From contig CAZICV010000006.1 in NCBI GenBank assembly GCA_964537925.1, forward strand, positions 186,001 to 250,000: 64,000 nt of DNA, written 5' to 3'. Shown here piece after piece: positions 53,601 to 60,961 of the stretch (position 1 is its first letter; each line of letters opens with the position of its first letter). Source of the DNA: SLDF01 sp964537925. GTDB lineage: Bacteria > Bacteroidota > Bacteroidia > Chitinophagales > Saprospiraceae. The notes beneath the pieces were generated by a model. That model did no database searches and was not told the DNA's origin. It saw only the letters and a list, made by a program, of their open reading frames with translations. The position numbers and the translations under genes are program-made.

Positions 53601-54050
53601 GGCAAGATCGTACTCGCCCCTGCAGGCGGTACGGCTCCATACACATATAACTGGACGCTCGACGGGCAGCCGTTTACAGACCCACTGGAGGATCTTTTTG
53701 CCGGCGCATACCAGGCCACCATCACCGATGCTGCCGGTTGTACGCTGGAGACAGAGGTCTTTGTCCTGGAAGTACTCTCTTCAACGGGCAATACGAGGCT
53801 TCAGGACCTCGTGAAGGTCTATCCCAACCCTGCAAGCACTTACCTCTTTGTAGAGCTGCAGGGGTATGAAGAGAGCGGCAGCGCAGATATCAGGCTGACT
53901 GATCTCAATGGAAGGGTATTGTACCGGGCTCTCTCACCGTGGTCGGACAACCTGCTGCGCATACCACTCGAAAACCTGGTTCCGGGTCTGTATTTTCTGC
54001 AGTTGCAGACAGACGAATCCGGTGCAGCATTCCGTTTTGTAAAAAATTAA
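50682..54050 (+). CDS. Giant SprB-repeat surface protein with choice-of-anchor V domain and T9SS sorting domain
   Basis: An 1122-residue exported protein. The frame opens with GTG at 50682 (an ATG at 50721 is also possible); a signal peptide follows, ending about residue 30. Residues about 35-190 form a choice-of-anchor V (Reeler-like) domain that starts with RTGAPGESTCSECHSGG, containing a CxxCH heme-type motif (Cys46, Cys49, His50). Then come ten SprB-type repeats of about 80 residues, each with Y-x-W-S-N-G and A-G-x-Y-x-V-T-V-T-D-x-x-G-C, interrupted after the second by an Ig-like unit (about 345-430). The last 80 residues are a type A T9SS domain (VYPNPASTYLFVEL, PGLYFLQL). It is likely an adhesin or gliding-type surface filament. 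Confidence 0.93.
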   Translation: MKLFLHPKAQTRRMMILSTIVAAVLMLGYSDNPPNGRTGAPGESTCSECHSGGGSINGNITIQGLPATVSPSTPYDISVVIAYTSGTPLTAGFQMVALNGANTNIGSFSNLGPAVATETFNQRTYVEHRPAQAFGGGNEVTYTFRWTSPANTSNNNITFYAIANLANGNNSSSGDRVITTTAQSLFQTIQGDPLEVDIINIQHVTCNGGSNGSATAIASGGIIPYTYNWSNGGTSAVLNNVPAGAYTVTVTDNNAETATATVTITQPAPIIINLVFSEPIDCLNPTAEIVVQATGGTAPLSYNWSNGASGTNITVAQAGTYVVTVSDANSCSSTLSVQIEGDTDAPVISAGPDLYLYCIKEGITLEGSGPVGPDYTVSWLTLSGNIVSGEGTYTPLVDAIGEYLLLVVNADNGCSSVDTAFITGASPELFASATSGNVQCFGENNGTASAQATGGNPGYSYLWSNGAATQQITGLAPGVYTVTVTDNLGCTDTASVTITQPAQLTAIMTITHETAPGAQDGTASASLTGGTACAYEWSNGSNGQEITGLAPGTYTVTVIDCNGCTASATGTVIAFDCGFTVSASAEHVLCYGGSNGSITSVLNGGSMPFSYLWSNGQTTANLVNIPAGNYSLTVTDANNCTATVSATVTEPTQVTAQVTTTPVSEEDANDGTCTAVADGGTPPYTYLWSNGSATPVITGLAPGNYQVTVTDHNGCTTTAEGFISDPACLLDVSTGISAGISCAGDATGQIWVSVDEGTPPYTITWSNGADTDTISGLVAGSYGVTITDATGCREQATVVLSEPTPIQLDADILPTLAGASLGRIRTTASGGTGTLTYTWENGDTTPDRTGLSAGSYSVTVTDENGCSITESIVIAEVDCTLSAEATQVEAVTCFGGDDGSAEVIFSDGHGHTALLWSNAAGTSLIDDLTAGIYSVTLTDELGCTISDTVTVTEPAALSYTIIELVDQLNVDGTGKIVLAPAGGTAPYTYNWTLDGQPFTDPLEDLFAGAYQATITDAAGCTLETEVFVLEVLSSTGNTRLQDLVKVYPNPASTYLFVELQGYEESGSADIRLTDLNGRVLYRALSPWSDNLLRIPLENLVPGLYFLQLQTDESGAAFRFVKN
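51280..53770 (+). repeat. Ten tandem SprB-type repeat modules within the surface protein gene
   Basis: The modules are recognisable by YxWSNG and AGxYxVTVTD motifs, for example near 51360, 51590, 52060, 52290, 52510, 52740, 52970, 53200, 53430 and 53650. The DNA copies are diverged, so this is a protein repeat and not a recent tandem duplication. Confidence 0.85.
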
Positions 54051-54055
54051 CCCGG

Positions 54056-54092
54056 GAGGTCCCCGGAAACAAATCCTTTCTCCGGGGACCTC
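54056..54092 (+). terminator. Hairpin terminator of the SprB-repeat gene
   Basis: GAGGTCCCCGGA (54056-54067) pairs perfectly with TCCGGGGACCTC (54081-54092) around a 13-base loop. It is 6 bases beyond the stop, and it covers the TTG codon region just before the FKBP gene, which argues for the ATG at 54111 as that gene's start. Confidence 0.85.
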
Positions 54093-54110
54093 TTGTCTAT
54101 ATCCTCAGCC

Positions 54111-54575
54111 ATGTCAACATACAAAAACCTGTTTTTCTTCCTGTTCCTGGTCTTGTCGCTTTCAGCCTGCCGCACCGATGATACGGACACACAGCATGTC
54201 CTCGACCTGAGACTGATCGAGGAATACATAGCAGCCAAGAATATCCAGGATGTATCAAAGACAGCGAGCGGCCTGCACTATAAGATCAGCAAGCCGGGCG
54301 AAGGCAAGGCCGTCCAGGATACTTCCGTCATCTCTATGCGGTATACGGGCCGCCTGCTCAACGACGATGTCTTCGATTCGTCCGATAGCCTCCGCATCGC
54401 CCTGAATAGCCTTATCAAAGGGTTCCGCGAAGGTATCCCACTGGTCCGGGAGGGTGGAGAAATCAAGCTGATCGTCCCTTCCAACATAGGATATGGCTCC
54501 GGCGCTACGTCCTCCATCCCTGCCAACTCGGTACTGGTCTTCGACGTTGCGCTGTTCGAGGTAGATCCTGAATAA
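54111..54575 (+). CDS. FKBP-type peptidyl-prolyl isomerase lipoprotein
   Basis: A 154-residue exported lipoprotein (MSTYKNLFFFLFLVLSLSAC, Cys at residue 20) with one FKBP domain at about residues 55-154. FKBP signatures are GKAVQDTSVISMRYTGRL, SDSLRIALNSLIKGFREGIP (VIKGWxxxl), and PSNIGYGSGATSSIPANSVL (Y-G near the end). It assists folding in the periplasm or at the membrane. The ATG at 54111 is preferred over an in-frame TTG at 54093. It lies between the SprB-repeat gene and the HhH-barrel gene, all on the same strand. Confidence 0.93.
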   Translation: MSTYKNLFFFLFLVLSLSACRTDDTDTQHVLDLRLIEEYIAAKNIQDVSKTASGLHYKISKPGEGKAVQDTSVISMRYTGRLLNDDVFDSSDSLRIALNSLIKGFREGIPLVREGGEIKLIVPSNIGYGSGATSSIPANSVLVFDVALFEVDPE

Positions 54576-54628
54576 ACGCGTCATAACAGGACCTGACCAG
54601 ACTCGCCGACAAGTCGTATATTCGTCAG

Positions 54629-56734
54629 ATGAGCCGGATCTCACTCAGGTGCTGGATAATAAGCCTGCTGCTTTGCACAGGGACACTATACTTATCAGCC
54701 CAGGTGGACTCAATGCCCGCCGGCGACGATGTGAACCTGCAGGACCTGGTAGAGGAGTTTTTGCTGGGTACGGAGGGCGAATCATTTGACTTCAATACCC
54801 TGTTTGAAGACCTGGCCTATCTGCGGCGGCATCCATTGGATCTCAATACAGCAGGCCCGGAAGAACTTGCCGAGCTAAGGCTGCTCAATGACCTGCAGAT
54901 CACACAATTGCTGACCTACCGCGAGACGGCGGGCCCTTTGCTTGCCGTGTACGAGCTGCAGGCTGTACCGGGTTTTGACCTGGCTACGATCCGCCGGATA
55001 CTGCCCTTCGTCCGGGTGAGCAGCGATCCTTTCATCTCCAGCCCGTCTATATGGGATATGATCGCCCGGGGCAGGAACGATCTCTACCTGCGCTGGGAGC
55101 GCCAGCTTGAGACAAAACGGGGATATACCCCCCCGGCCAATCCCGGCGATACACGATACCTGGGCGACCCGAACGAGGTGTTCATGCGCTTCAGGCACCA
55201 GTACGAAAACAAGCTGAGCTATGGCTTCACAGCCCAGAAAGACCCGGGAGAACCACTTTTCCGGTCGCCCAATCGCTATGGGTTTGACTTTTTCTCAGCT
55301 CATTTCTTCCTGCGCGATGTCAACAAGCGCATCGAAAGCCTGGCCCTGGGGGATTTTGCCGTGAGCTTCGGACAGGGCTTGCTGATACACTCGGGCTTCG
55401 GTACGCGGAAGAGCGCCTTCGTGATGAATATAAAACGCAACGGACGCACATTGAGGCCTTATACCTCGGTAGATGAAAACAACTTCATGCGTGGCGCCGG
55501 CCTTACCCTCAAGTTCGGACGATTCTGGAAGGCTACCCTGTTCGCATCGTATAAGGGCCGGGACGCTTCCATCCAGGTCGATACCCTGGAAGATGTAGAC
55601 GAAAACCTCGGTTTTTTCACTTCTTTGCTGAATTCGGGGTTTCACCGTACGCCGCGGGAGATCGAGAATAAGAATGCGCTCCGGCACTTCACAAGCGGCG
55701 CGCGCCTCCATTATGACCGCAATCGTCTCCAGGTAGGTCTGAATGCAATCTATGACCAGTTTGACAAGCCGTTCAACCGCAATACGCAGCCTTATAACAG
55801 GTTCTACTTCAGCGGCAGGCATCTCTTGGGCCTCAGCGCAGACTATACCTATATGTGGCGCAACTTTCACTTTTTCGGAGAGACGGCGCGCAGCGACAAC
55901 GGGGCGGTGGCCAGTGTCAACGGCTTGCTTGCGGGCCTCGACCGAAGTGTAGACCTGGCCGTATTTCACCGGTATATGCCGAGAGACTACCAGTCTATCA
56001 TGCCCAATACCTTCTCCGAGACCGCCATCTCCAATAACGAAACAGGCCTCTACCTCGGACTGGAGATAAGACCGGTAAAGACATGGCGCTTAAGCGCCTA
56101 TGCCGACTTCTGGAAGCATCCCTGGCTTCGCTACCAGGTCGATGCACCGTCACAGGGCTCCGAGTACTTTGTCCGGGGAACCTACTACCTGAAGAGGAAA
56201 GCCGAGATATATGTCCAGTACCGGGTCAAGACAAGAGAGCGCAATGTAAGCGATCCGCTCGAAGAGAAAACCAACTTCCTGGTTCCGCACCGCCGTCACC
56301 AGCTAAGGTTCTATGTAAGCAACCAACTGAATAAGGAACTGGAACTGCGCAGCAGGCTCGAATTCTCGCTTTACGAGATCGACGGGCAGGCCCCTACCAG
56401 GGGTTTCATGATCTACCAGGATGTACTTTATAAGCCGCTGGCCTTTCCTTTGAGCTTTACCGCGCGTTTCGCACTGTTCGATGCGGAAGACTTCAACTCC
56501 CGGATCTATGCTTATGAGAATGACCTCATCTATAGCTTTTCCATTCCAGCATTCTTCAACCGGGGTATGAGGTACTATCTCAATCTCAGGTATCGCGGCA
56601 TCCGCAACCTTTCTATCGAGCTGCGACTCGCTCAAACGGTCTATACGAATATCGATGGTTTCGGGAGCGGGCTCGAGACTACACCAGGCAATACCAGGAC
56701 CGAACTCAAAGCACAGGTCAAGTACGACTTCTGA
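54629..56734 (+). CDS. Helix-hairpin-helix domain fused to an outer-membrane beta-barrel
   Basis: A 701-residue exported protein: signal peptide (residues 1-24), a helical lead, then a ComEA-like HhH pair at about residues 70-128 (HPLDLNTAGPEELAELRLL and ELQAVPGFDLATIRRILPFV), then about 570 residues of alternating strands rich in aromatic residues that end in YDF, as in an outer-membrane barrel. HhH domains commonly bind DNA (ComEA in uptake). The combination suggests an outer-membrane protein with a periplasmic DNA- or protein-binding head. This is inference; some Bacteroidota proteins of this architecture are only annotated as HhH-domain proteins. It starts 53 bases after the FKBP gene. 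Confidence 0.82.
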   Translation: MSRISLRCWIISLLLCTGTLYLSAQVDSMPAGDDVNLQDLVEEFLLGTEGESFDFNTLFEDLAYLRRHPLDLNTAGPEELAELRLLNDLQITQLLTYRETAGPLLAVYELQAVPGFDLATIRRILPFVRVSSDPFISSPSIWDMIARGRNDLYLRWERQLETKRGYTPPANPGDTRYLGDPNEVFMRFRHQYENKLSYGFTAQKDPGEPLFRSPNRYGFDFFSAHFFLRDVNKRIESLALGDFAVSFGQGLLIHSGFGTRKSAFVMNIKRNGRTLRPYTSVDENNFMRGAGLTLKFGRFWKATLFASYKGRDASIQVDTLEDVDENLGFFTSLLNSGFHRTPREIENKNALRHFTSGARLHYDRNRLQVGLNAIYDQFDKPFNRNTQPYNRFYFSGRHLLGLSADYTYMWRNFHFFGETARSDNGAVASVNGLLAGLDRSVDLAVFHRYMPRDYQSIMPNTFSETAISNNETGLYLGLEIRPVKTWRLSAYADFWKHPWLRYQVDAPSQGSEYFVRGTYYLKRKAEIYVQYRVKTRERNVSDPLEEKTNFLVPHRRHQLRFYVSNQLNKELELRSRLEFSLYEIDGQAPTRGFMIYQDVLYKPLAFPLSFTARFALFDAEDFNSRIYAYENDLIYSFSIPAFFNRGMRYYLNLRYRGIRNLSIELRLAQTVYTNIDGFGSGLETTPGNTRTELKAQVKYDF

Positions 56735-56762
56735 GCCTCTTTCCCGGCGGTGAGGCGCGGTT

Positions 56763-57989
56763 TTATGGATACAGCATATATATCTGCCGCATCTGCCTGA
56801 AAGCCGCAAGGTCCTCCTGCCATGAAGCCCTGATATCAGCCTCGGACTTACCACCGATGATCTGGCGCCGGAGTGTGTCTCCTCCGGCCAGCTTGTCGAA
56901 AAACAGGTTTTTCAGGAAGAATTCTTCTCTCTTGCCGGTCAATACCTTGTAATAATCCAGCAGGTAAGACAGGTCAATCCTGCCTGTACGACGCAGCGCA
57001 ACAGGTGAAAGCCCGGCAAAACTATGTCCCTGGCATCGCTTGCCCTTCTGCGGCGGGTCCATAGCTCCCGGGCGTGGCTCAGGTATGAAGCTTGTATCTC
57101 CCGCGGGTAATGCCGGATGGCCGATCAGTTGAAAAGGATGACCGGTGCCTCTGCCCAGGGAGACCGTCGTGCCCTCGAAAAGGCAAAGCGAAGCGTATAG
57201 AAGGATGGCGCGGTCATTGGGCAGGTTGGGCGAAGGCGGCTCAGGAGGCGAATAAGGCCGGTCGTGCCGGTATCCTGCACAAGGGATGATCGTAAGGTGC
57301 AGGTCGGCCGCTTCTTTGATCCACTCCTCCCCCTTGATCATCTGTGCATATTCACACACGGTCATCCCGTGCACGACCGGCACCGGGTGCATACCGACAA
57401 AAGAGCGGTAAGCCGTATCCAGTACAGGACCGTCGATATAGTGGCCGTTGGGATTGGGCCTGTCGAGTACGATCAGGCGCACCCCCTGCTCGGCACAGGC
57501 TTCCATGACATAATGCAGCGTCCCCAGGTAGGTGTAGAACCTCACGCCAACATCCTGGATGTCGAAGATCACCCAGTCCAGTCCCTTGAGCTCGGATGGA
57601 GCAGGTTTTTTCTTGCTCCCGTACAACGAAATGATCGGTATCCCGCTACGACTGTCCTTGCCGTCCTTGATAAGCGCTCCGGCATCGGCCTGGCCCCTGA
57701 ATCCGTGCTCCGGTGCAAATACCTGCGCCACAGACACGCCCAGGGAGAGCAATGTATCCAGCAGGTGCCTGCCCTCCACCAGGCTTGTATGGTTGACGAC
57801 CAATGCACCTTTCCCCTCCCTGATCAACGGCAGGTACATAGATGTCTGCTGCGCGCCGGTCAGCAATGTATCGCTGTGTACCGTTTGCGTCGCTTCGGTC
57901 CGGAGCGCTGCCGGCTGCTCTGTACAGCGTGTCGCCTGCAACAGGAAAAACAAAGAGAAGAAATATATATTTAAAATATTCATCCGCAT
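56763..57989 (-). CDS. DUF1343 protein, NamZ-type exo-beta-N-acetylmuramidase
   Basis: A 408-residue exported protein (signal MRMNILNIYFFSLFFLLQAT). The DUF1343 family includes NamZ of B. subtilis, an exo-enzyme that releases N-acetylmuramic acid from cell-wall fragments. Conserved regions seen: VVNHTSLVEGRHLLDTLL, VFAPEHGFRGQADAGALI, PIISLYGSKKKPAPSELKGL with DWVIFDIQDVGVRFYTYLGT, and FEGTTVSLGRGTGHPFQLIG (nucleophile/acid region). The ATG at 57989 follows a -7 box at 58004-58011. It is the last host gene before the prophage. Confidence 0.9.
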   Translation of the reverse strand: MRMNILNIYFFSLFFLLQATRCTEQPAALRTEATQTVHSDTLLTGAQQTSMYLPLIREGKGALVVNHTSLVEGRHLLDTLLSLGVSVAQVFAPEHGFRGQADAGALIKDGKDSRSGIPIISLYGSKKKPAPSELKGLDWVIFDIQDVGVRFYTYLGTLHYVMEACAEQGVRLIVLDRPNPNGHYIDGPVLDTAYRSFVGMHPVPVVHGMTVCEYAQMIKGEEWIKEAADLHLTIIPCAGYRHDRPYSPPEPPSPNLPNDRAILLYASLCLFEGTTVSLGRGTGHPFQLIGHPALPAGDTSFIPEPRPGAMDPPQKGKRCQGHSFAGLSPVALRRTGRIDLSYLLDYYKVLTGKREEFFLKNLFFDKLAGGDTLRRQIIGGKSEADIRASWQEDLAAFRQMRQIYMLYP

Positions 57990-58003
57990 ATTTGCTTTGG
58001 CAT

Positions 58004-58011
58004 CAAATATA
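58004..58011 (-). promoter_or_regulatory. -7 promoter box of the NamZ-type gene
   Basis: TATATTTG on the minus strand, 14 bases upstream of the ATG at 57989. It shows that the host promoter is intact, so the prophage edge must lie to its right. Confidence 0.6.
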
Positions 58012-58088
58012 TAATTATAACACAAATCGCTTACTATCAATTTGTTATATACTGTTATGGGTTGTTAAATTCAGCTCCAATTCCGGTT

Positions 58089-59162
58089 TTACACCAAAAT
58101 GGCCGCAACCCGCGCTTTTTTGCCATCACAAGATAAGCAGTCCGTGGCATCAAATGGGATGTTCTCTGCCAGCCATTGTAGTCGGTCAGATGCTTCCTTG
58201 CGGTTGTGGTTGCGGGCGCCATGCAGAGGCTCCTTCTCAAGGAGTGTGTAGAAATTGATCTGACTGGAGCGCAGGATATAGCCGATCAACTTGTTGAGGC
58301 TGTAAAACTGGATCGTTTTGGCCACGACCCGGGCAAACGGGTCTGACTTGAAGTTCGTCAGATTGCAGAGGAAGTCGCCTGTCTCGCAAGCCAGGGAGCC
58401 CTGCATGATCGCCCCGTTGGTGTAACCACCGGAGGGAGTCAGCAGGCCACTGAAGTCGTCATCTGCCATGGTAAGAGATGAACCGGACAAGTAGGTCTCC
58501 CATCCATGCGCGCTACCGCTGCAGTTGCAATTAAACAGGGTGGAGTAGGGCTTGCTGGCTCCACGCTCGTACACAACATAGTAACTGATCGGATTGCGGT
58601 TCTCATCCACCAGCGGCACCCGCAAGGGCGCAGCAAGAGCCTGGATAGTCTGCACGCCGGCTGTGGCAGCTACAGTAACACTTGCAAGTGGAGTGGTCAG
58701 ATTTCTGTCCTCATACAGAAACACCTCGTATGCTCCCGTCGTGTTCACCTTGAGGCCCAGGCCGGTGACGGTCAGGTATCCGCCGACTACGGCCCGCGGT
58801 GTAAGCTTCATTCCCAGCCAGGGAGCTGAGATTTTAGACAAGGTATTGTCTGCCTTACGCTTCTCTCCTATCTGGCCGGACCAGTTACGATAGCGCAGGG
58901 CGTTGCGGCTCTGTACCAAGGCCAGGAAGTCGGTCAGAAACTCGTTCACGCCCTCGATGCGGGCCCGTTGCATGAGATCCCAAATAGACCCATCTCCGCA
59001 GTCCTTCGAGCGCTGCGCCATCATCAAGTTGATCCCGTCCTCCATGTCATCCAGGAAGTACGGAGATCGCCCCTCAATAACAATACCCTCGCCTTTCTCA
59101 TCCAGGCAAGGGCATGCGGACCGGGAGAGTCCCACTATGTCATATAAGCACTCTGGTATCAT
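58089..59162 (-). CDS. Cysteine-rich phage protein, probable virion component
   Basis: A 357-residue protein with a start motif IPECLYDIVGLSRSACPC, which I recall from proteins of other Bacteroidota phages that follow the capsid genes. It contains about ten cysteines in small groups (near residues 5, 17, 19, 55, then NCNC, CETGDFLC, DCLSC). The N-terminal 100 residues are helical, the rest mixed. The ATG overlaps the preceding stop (ATGA). It is the last gene of the prophage on this side. Exact function unknown. Confidence 0.65.
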   Translation of the reverse strand: MIPECLYDIVGLSRSACPCLDEKGEGIVIEGRSPYFLDDMEDGINLMMAQRSKDCGDGSIWDLMQRARIEGVNEFLTDFLALVQSRNALRYRNWSGQIGEKRKADNTLSKISAPWLGMKLTPRAVVGGYLTVTGLGLKVNTTGAYEVFLYEDRNLTTPLASVTVAATAGVQTIQALAAPLRVPLVDENRNPISYYVVYERGASKPYSTLFNCNCSGSAHGWETYLSGSSLTMADDDFSGLLTPSGGYTNGAIMQGSLACETGDFLCNLTNFKSDPFARVVAKTIQFYSLNKLIGYILRSSQINFYTLLEKEPLHGARNHNRKEASDRLQWLAENIPFDATDCLSCDGKKARVAAILV

Positions 59163-59368
59163 AGGTCATTTTCTTGTGGCGGCTCCCATTCCGCCCGTTC
59201 CAGGTTGTCAAACACCGGCCAGAGTTCTTGCCAATCCGGGTCGCTGAGCACCTGTAGCCCGATTATATGGCCGCCTGCGCCGTCGTTGCGGAACTCAAGG
59301 CGTTTTGCCCGGGCTTGGTGGCCGTTGTACTCGTTGTACACTTCCTCGGTGACTTGCAGGACGGTCAT
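59159..59368 (-). CDS. Small phage protein, function unknown
   Basis: A 69-residue acidic protein (start MTVLQVTEEVYNEYNG, end PPQENDL). Both ends overlap neighbours by ATGA, so it is translationally coupled to the 268-residue gene before it and the 357-residue gene after it. No domain recognised. Confidence 0.6.
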   Translation of the reverse strand: MTVLQVTEEVYNEYNGHQARAKRLEFRNDGAGGHIIGLQVLSDPDWQELWPVFDNLERAEWEPPQENDL

Positions 59369-60171
59369 AGGGCTGATATTTTGGCCATGTAGCTATCCAG
59401 AATTTGTTTCATTATGCCATTCTTTGCGACGAAGGCTGCACCGGCCCCATACAGGGATATACATGCATTGCCCATCACGCCGGTTGACCTCCGGAAGAGC
59501 TGAATTGTCCAGTTGGTGTCGTTGTAAACAGGTGCGTTTACCGCCTGCGTCGCATTGTAAGCGAAATTCCCTTTGAATACAGCTATGTCGTTATTCGATG
59601 TCCGGTGAATGGACATATACCCCGTGCCGGTCAGATCGGCACTTATGGAAGCGCCATTTGTTGCGTTCACACGGTGTGCCGTGGAGATGAGGTTGGTCAG
59701 GATGTTGAAGTTGTCCATCCTGCTTGTCCCGTCCAGAGTGTTGCCGGGAGATACCATCTCCTTCGAGACCCACAAAAAACGCGCAGCGTTGTCTATTTGA
59801 TGGTTGCCGTTGTGTGAAGGCGGATTGAAACCAGTCTCGATATAGGCCGAAACGAGATCTCCACCCATGCCCAATGTAGGAGACCACAGCGGGCTGTTTA
59901 CTTTGGTCGCCTGATGCTTGGAAGGATCGATCCAGTTCAGCGTCGCGAAGTCGCTATCGCCATCCTGAGCAAAACCATAAAAGACGTCCTCAATGGACCA
60001 TAGTCCCTCGTCCTTCTTCCAGACGATCGTCTCGTCGATCAGCTTACGGCACGCATCGGACGGCAGTGCGTAGCCCAGGCTGGCGCCTGCAGCAAGCAAC
60101 GCCCGGGTGGACGCATCAAGTCCCCGGCCGAAGCGGCCGCCGCGAAGGTTCGTTACCAGGTTTGTGTTCAT
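59365..60171 (-). CDS. Phage protein, possible tail or fibre component
   Basis: A 268-residue protein. The first part (residues 1-75, ALLAAGASLGYALPSDACRK) is helical, and the remainder is rich in Asn, Ser, Thr and Gly with short strands (DLTGTGYMSIHRTSNNDIAV), the composition of receptor-binding or fibre-like virion proteins. There is no clear homologue in memory. Its position after the lysis amidase and a 99-residue gene fits an accessory virion protein. Confidence 0.55.
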   Translation of the reverse strand: MNTNLVTNLRGGRFGRGLDASTRALLAAGASLGYALPSDACRKLIDETIVWKKDEGLWSIEDVFYGFAQDGDSDFATLNWIDPSKHQATKVNSPLWSPTLGMGGDLVSAYIETGFNPPSHNGNHQIDNAARFLWVSKEMVSPGNTLDGTSRMDNFNILTNLISTAHRVNATNGASISADLTGTGYMSIHRTSNNDIAVFKGNFAYNATQAVNAPVYNDTNWTIQLFRRSTGVMGNACISLYGAGAAFVAKNGIMKQILDSYMAKISAL

Positions 60172-60178
60172 CTCTACC

Positions 60179-60478
60179 CTATCTCAGGTTGATGAGCAAT
60201 ACGGAGCCGCTGGACAGCTCGATCAGTTTGATCTTTTCCCCTTCCGGGGCGCTCAGCACCAGGTAAGGCAGCGGAGTGACACTGCCGACCCGTTCCGCCA
60301 GGTCGGTCCCCTTGTCAGTCTCCAGCGCTGTGAACGCCACATCGTCGCTGTTCACGATCAGGGCGTCATATCTGCCGTCGGTGATAGGCGTGCTATTTGA
60401 GTCAACAAACAGCCAGTCGCCTTGCGCTCTGCCGATCTGTGCGGCCTGGGCTATACGGGTTTCGTTGCTTGGTACCAT
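60179..60478 (-). CDS. Small phage protein, function unknown
   Basis: A 99-residue mixed alpha/beta protein (N-terminus MVPSNETRIAQAAQIGRAQG; a beta-rich end SGSVLLINLR). It starts 2 bases after the amidase stop on the minus strand, and the 268-residue gene begins 7 bases after its own stop. No domain recognised; possibly a small head or tail accessory protein. Confidence 0.6.
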   Translation of the reverse strand: MVPSNETRIAQAAQIGRAQGDWLFVDSNSTPITDGRYDALIVNSDDVAFTALETDKGTDLAERVGSVTPLPYLVLSAPEGEKIKLIELSSGSVLLINLR

Positions 60479-60479
60479 T

Positions 60480-60890
60480 TTACCACTGTTCAGATTTCAC
60501 ATTGAATGAGGGGCAGGCCTTATTTGGTGACAGATCCCAATGCCCCAGTACTTCTGCTTTAGGATAAAAAGCCTTGAGCGCAACAACAAGCGCTCTCATT
60601 GCGGCCTTTTGGGCTGCTGTTCGGGTATCCTTTGGCTTCTTATTTGCTCCATCCATACCGCCAACATAGCAGATGCCAACGCTGTCGGCATTATGTCCGG
60701 CGACGTGGGCTCCAACCTGATCGATTGGACGACCGGGCCTCACTGCCCCGTCAAGCTCAATCACGAAGTGATAGCCAATGTCTTTCCAACCATTACCCTC
60801 TGTGTGCCACTTCCTGATTGTCTCAGTCTTTACGTCCCTTCCTTCGGGAGTAGCGGCGCAGTGAAGTACAATCCGGTTTATCTTTCTCAT
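60480..60890 (-). CDS. Phage N-acetylmuramoyl-L-alanine amidase (endolysin, T7-lysozyme-like)
   Basis: A 136-residue Amidase_2 enzyme that cuts between MurNAc and L-Ala. It follows T7 lysozyme closely: zinc ligands His10 (VLHCAAT), His117 (LGHWDLSP) and Cys126 (KACPSF), with catalytic Tyr40 (DIGYHF) and Lys124. The ATG at 60890 begins the domain; a longer open frame to 61139 only shadows the capsid gene. There is no signal peptide, so a holin would be needed; none is recognised next to it. A terminator separates it from the capsid gene. Confidence 0.92.
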   Translation of the reverse strand: MRKINRIVLHCAATPEGRDVKTETIRKWHTEGNGWKDIGYHFVIELDGAVRPGRPIDQVGAHVAGHNADSVGICYVGGMDGANKKPKDTRTAAQKAAMRALVVALKAFYPKAEVLGHWDLSPNKACPSFNVKSEQW

Positions 60891-60906
60891 GGTCGATGAT
60901 TTGAAA

Positions 60907-60933
60907 AAGGGCGAGCAAGTTGTGCCCGCCCTT
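60907..60933 (-). terminator. Hairpin terminator after the capsid gene
   Basis: On the minus strand AAGGGCG-G-GC pairs with GC-T-CGCCCTT around a 7-base loop, followed by TTTTTC. It lies between the capsid stop (60962) and the amidase start (60890). Confidence 0.75.
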
Positions 60934-60961
60934 CTATAGGTATCCAAAATGAAAGTCTGTT

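Noticed and set aside
51280..53770. A CRISPR-like or satellite repeat region
   Set aside because: The repetition is at protein level (SprB-type modules); DNA copies are about 240 bases and diverged, with no short identical repeats or spacers.
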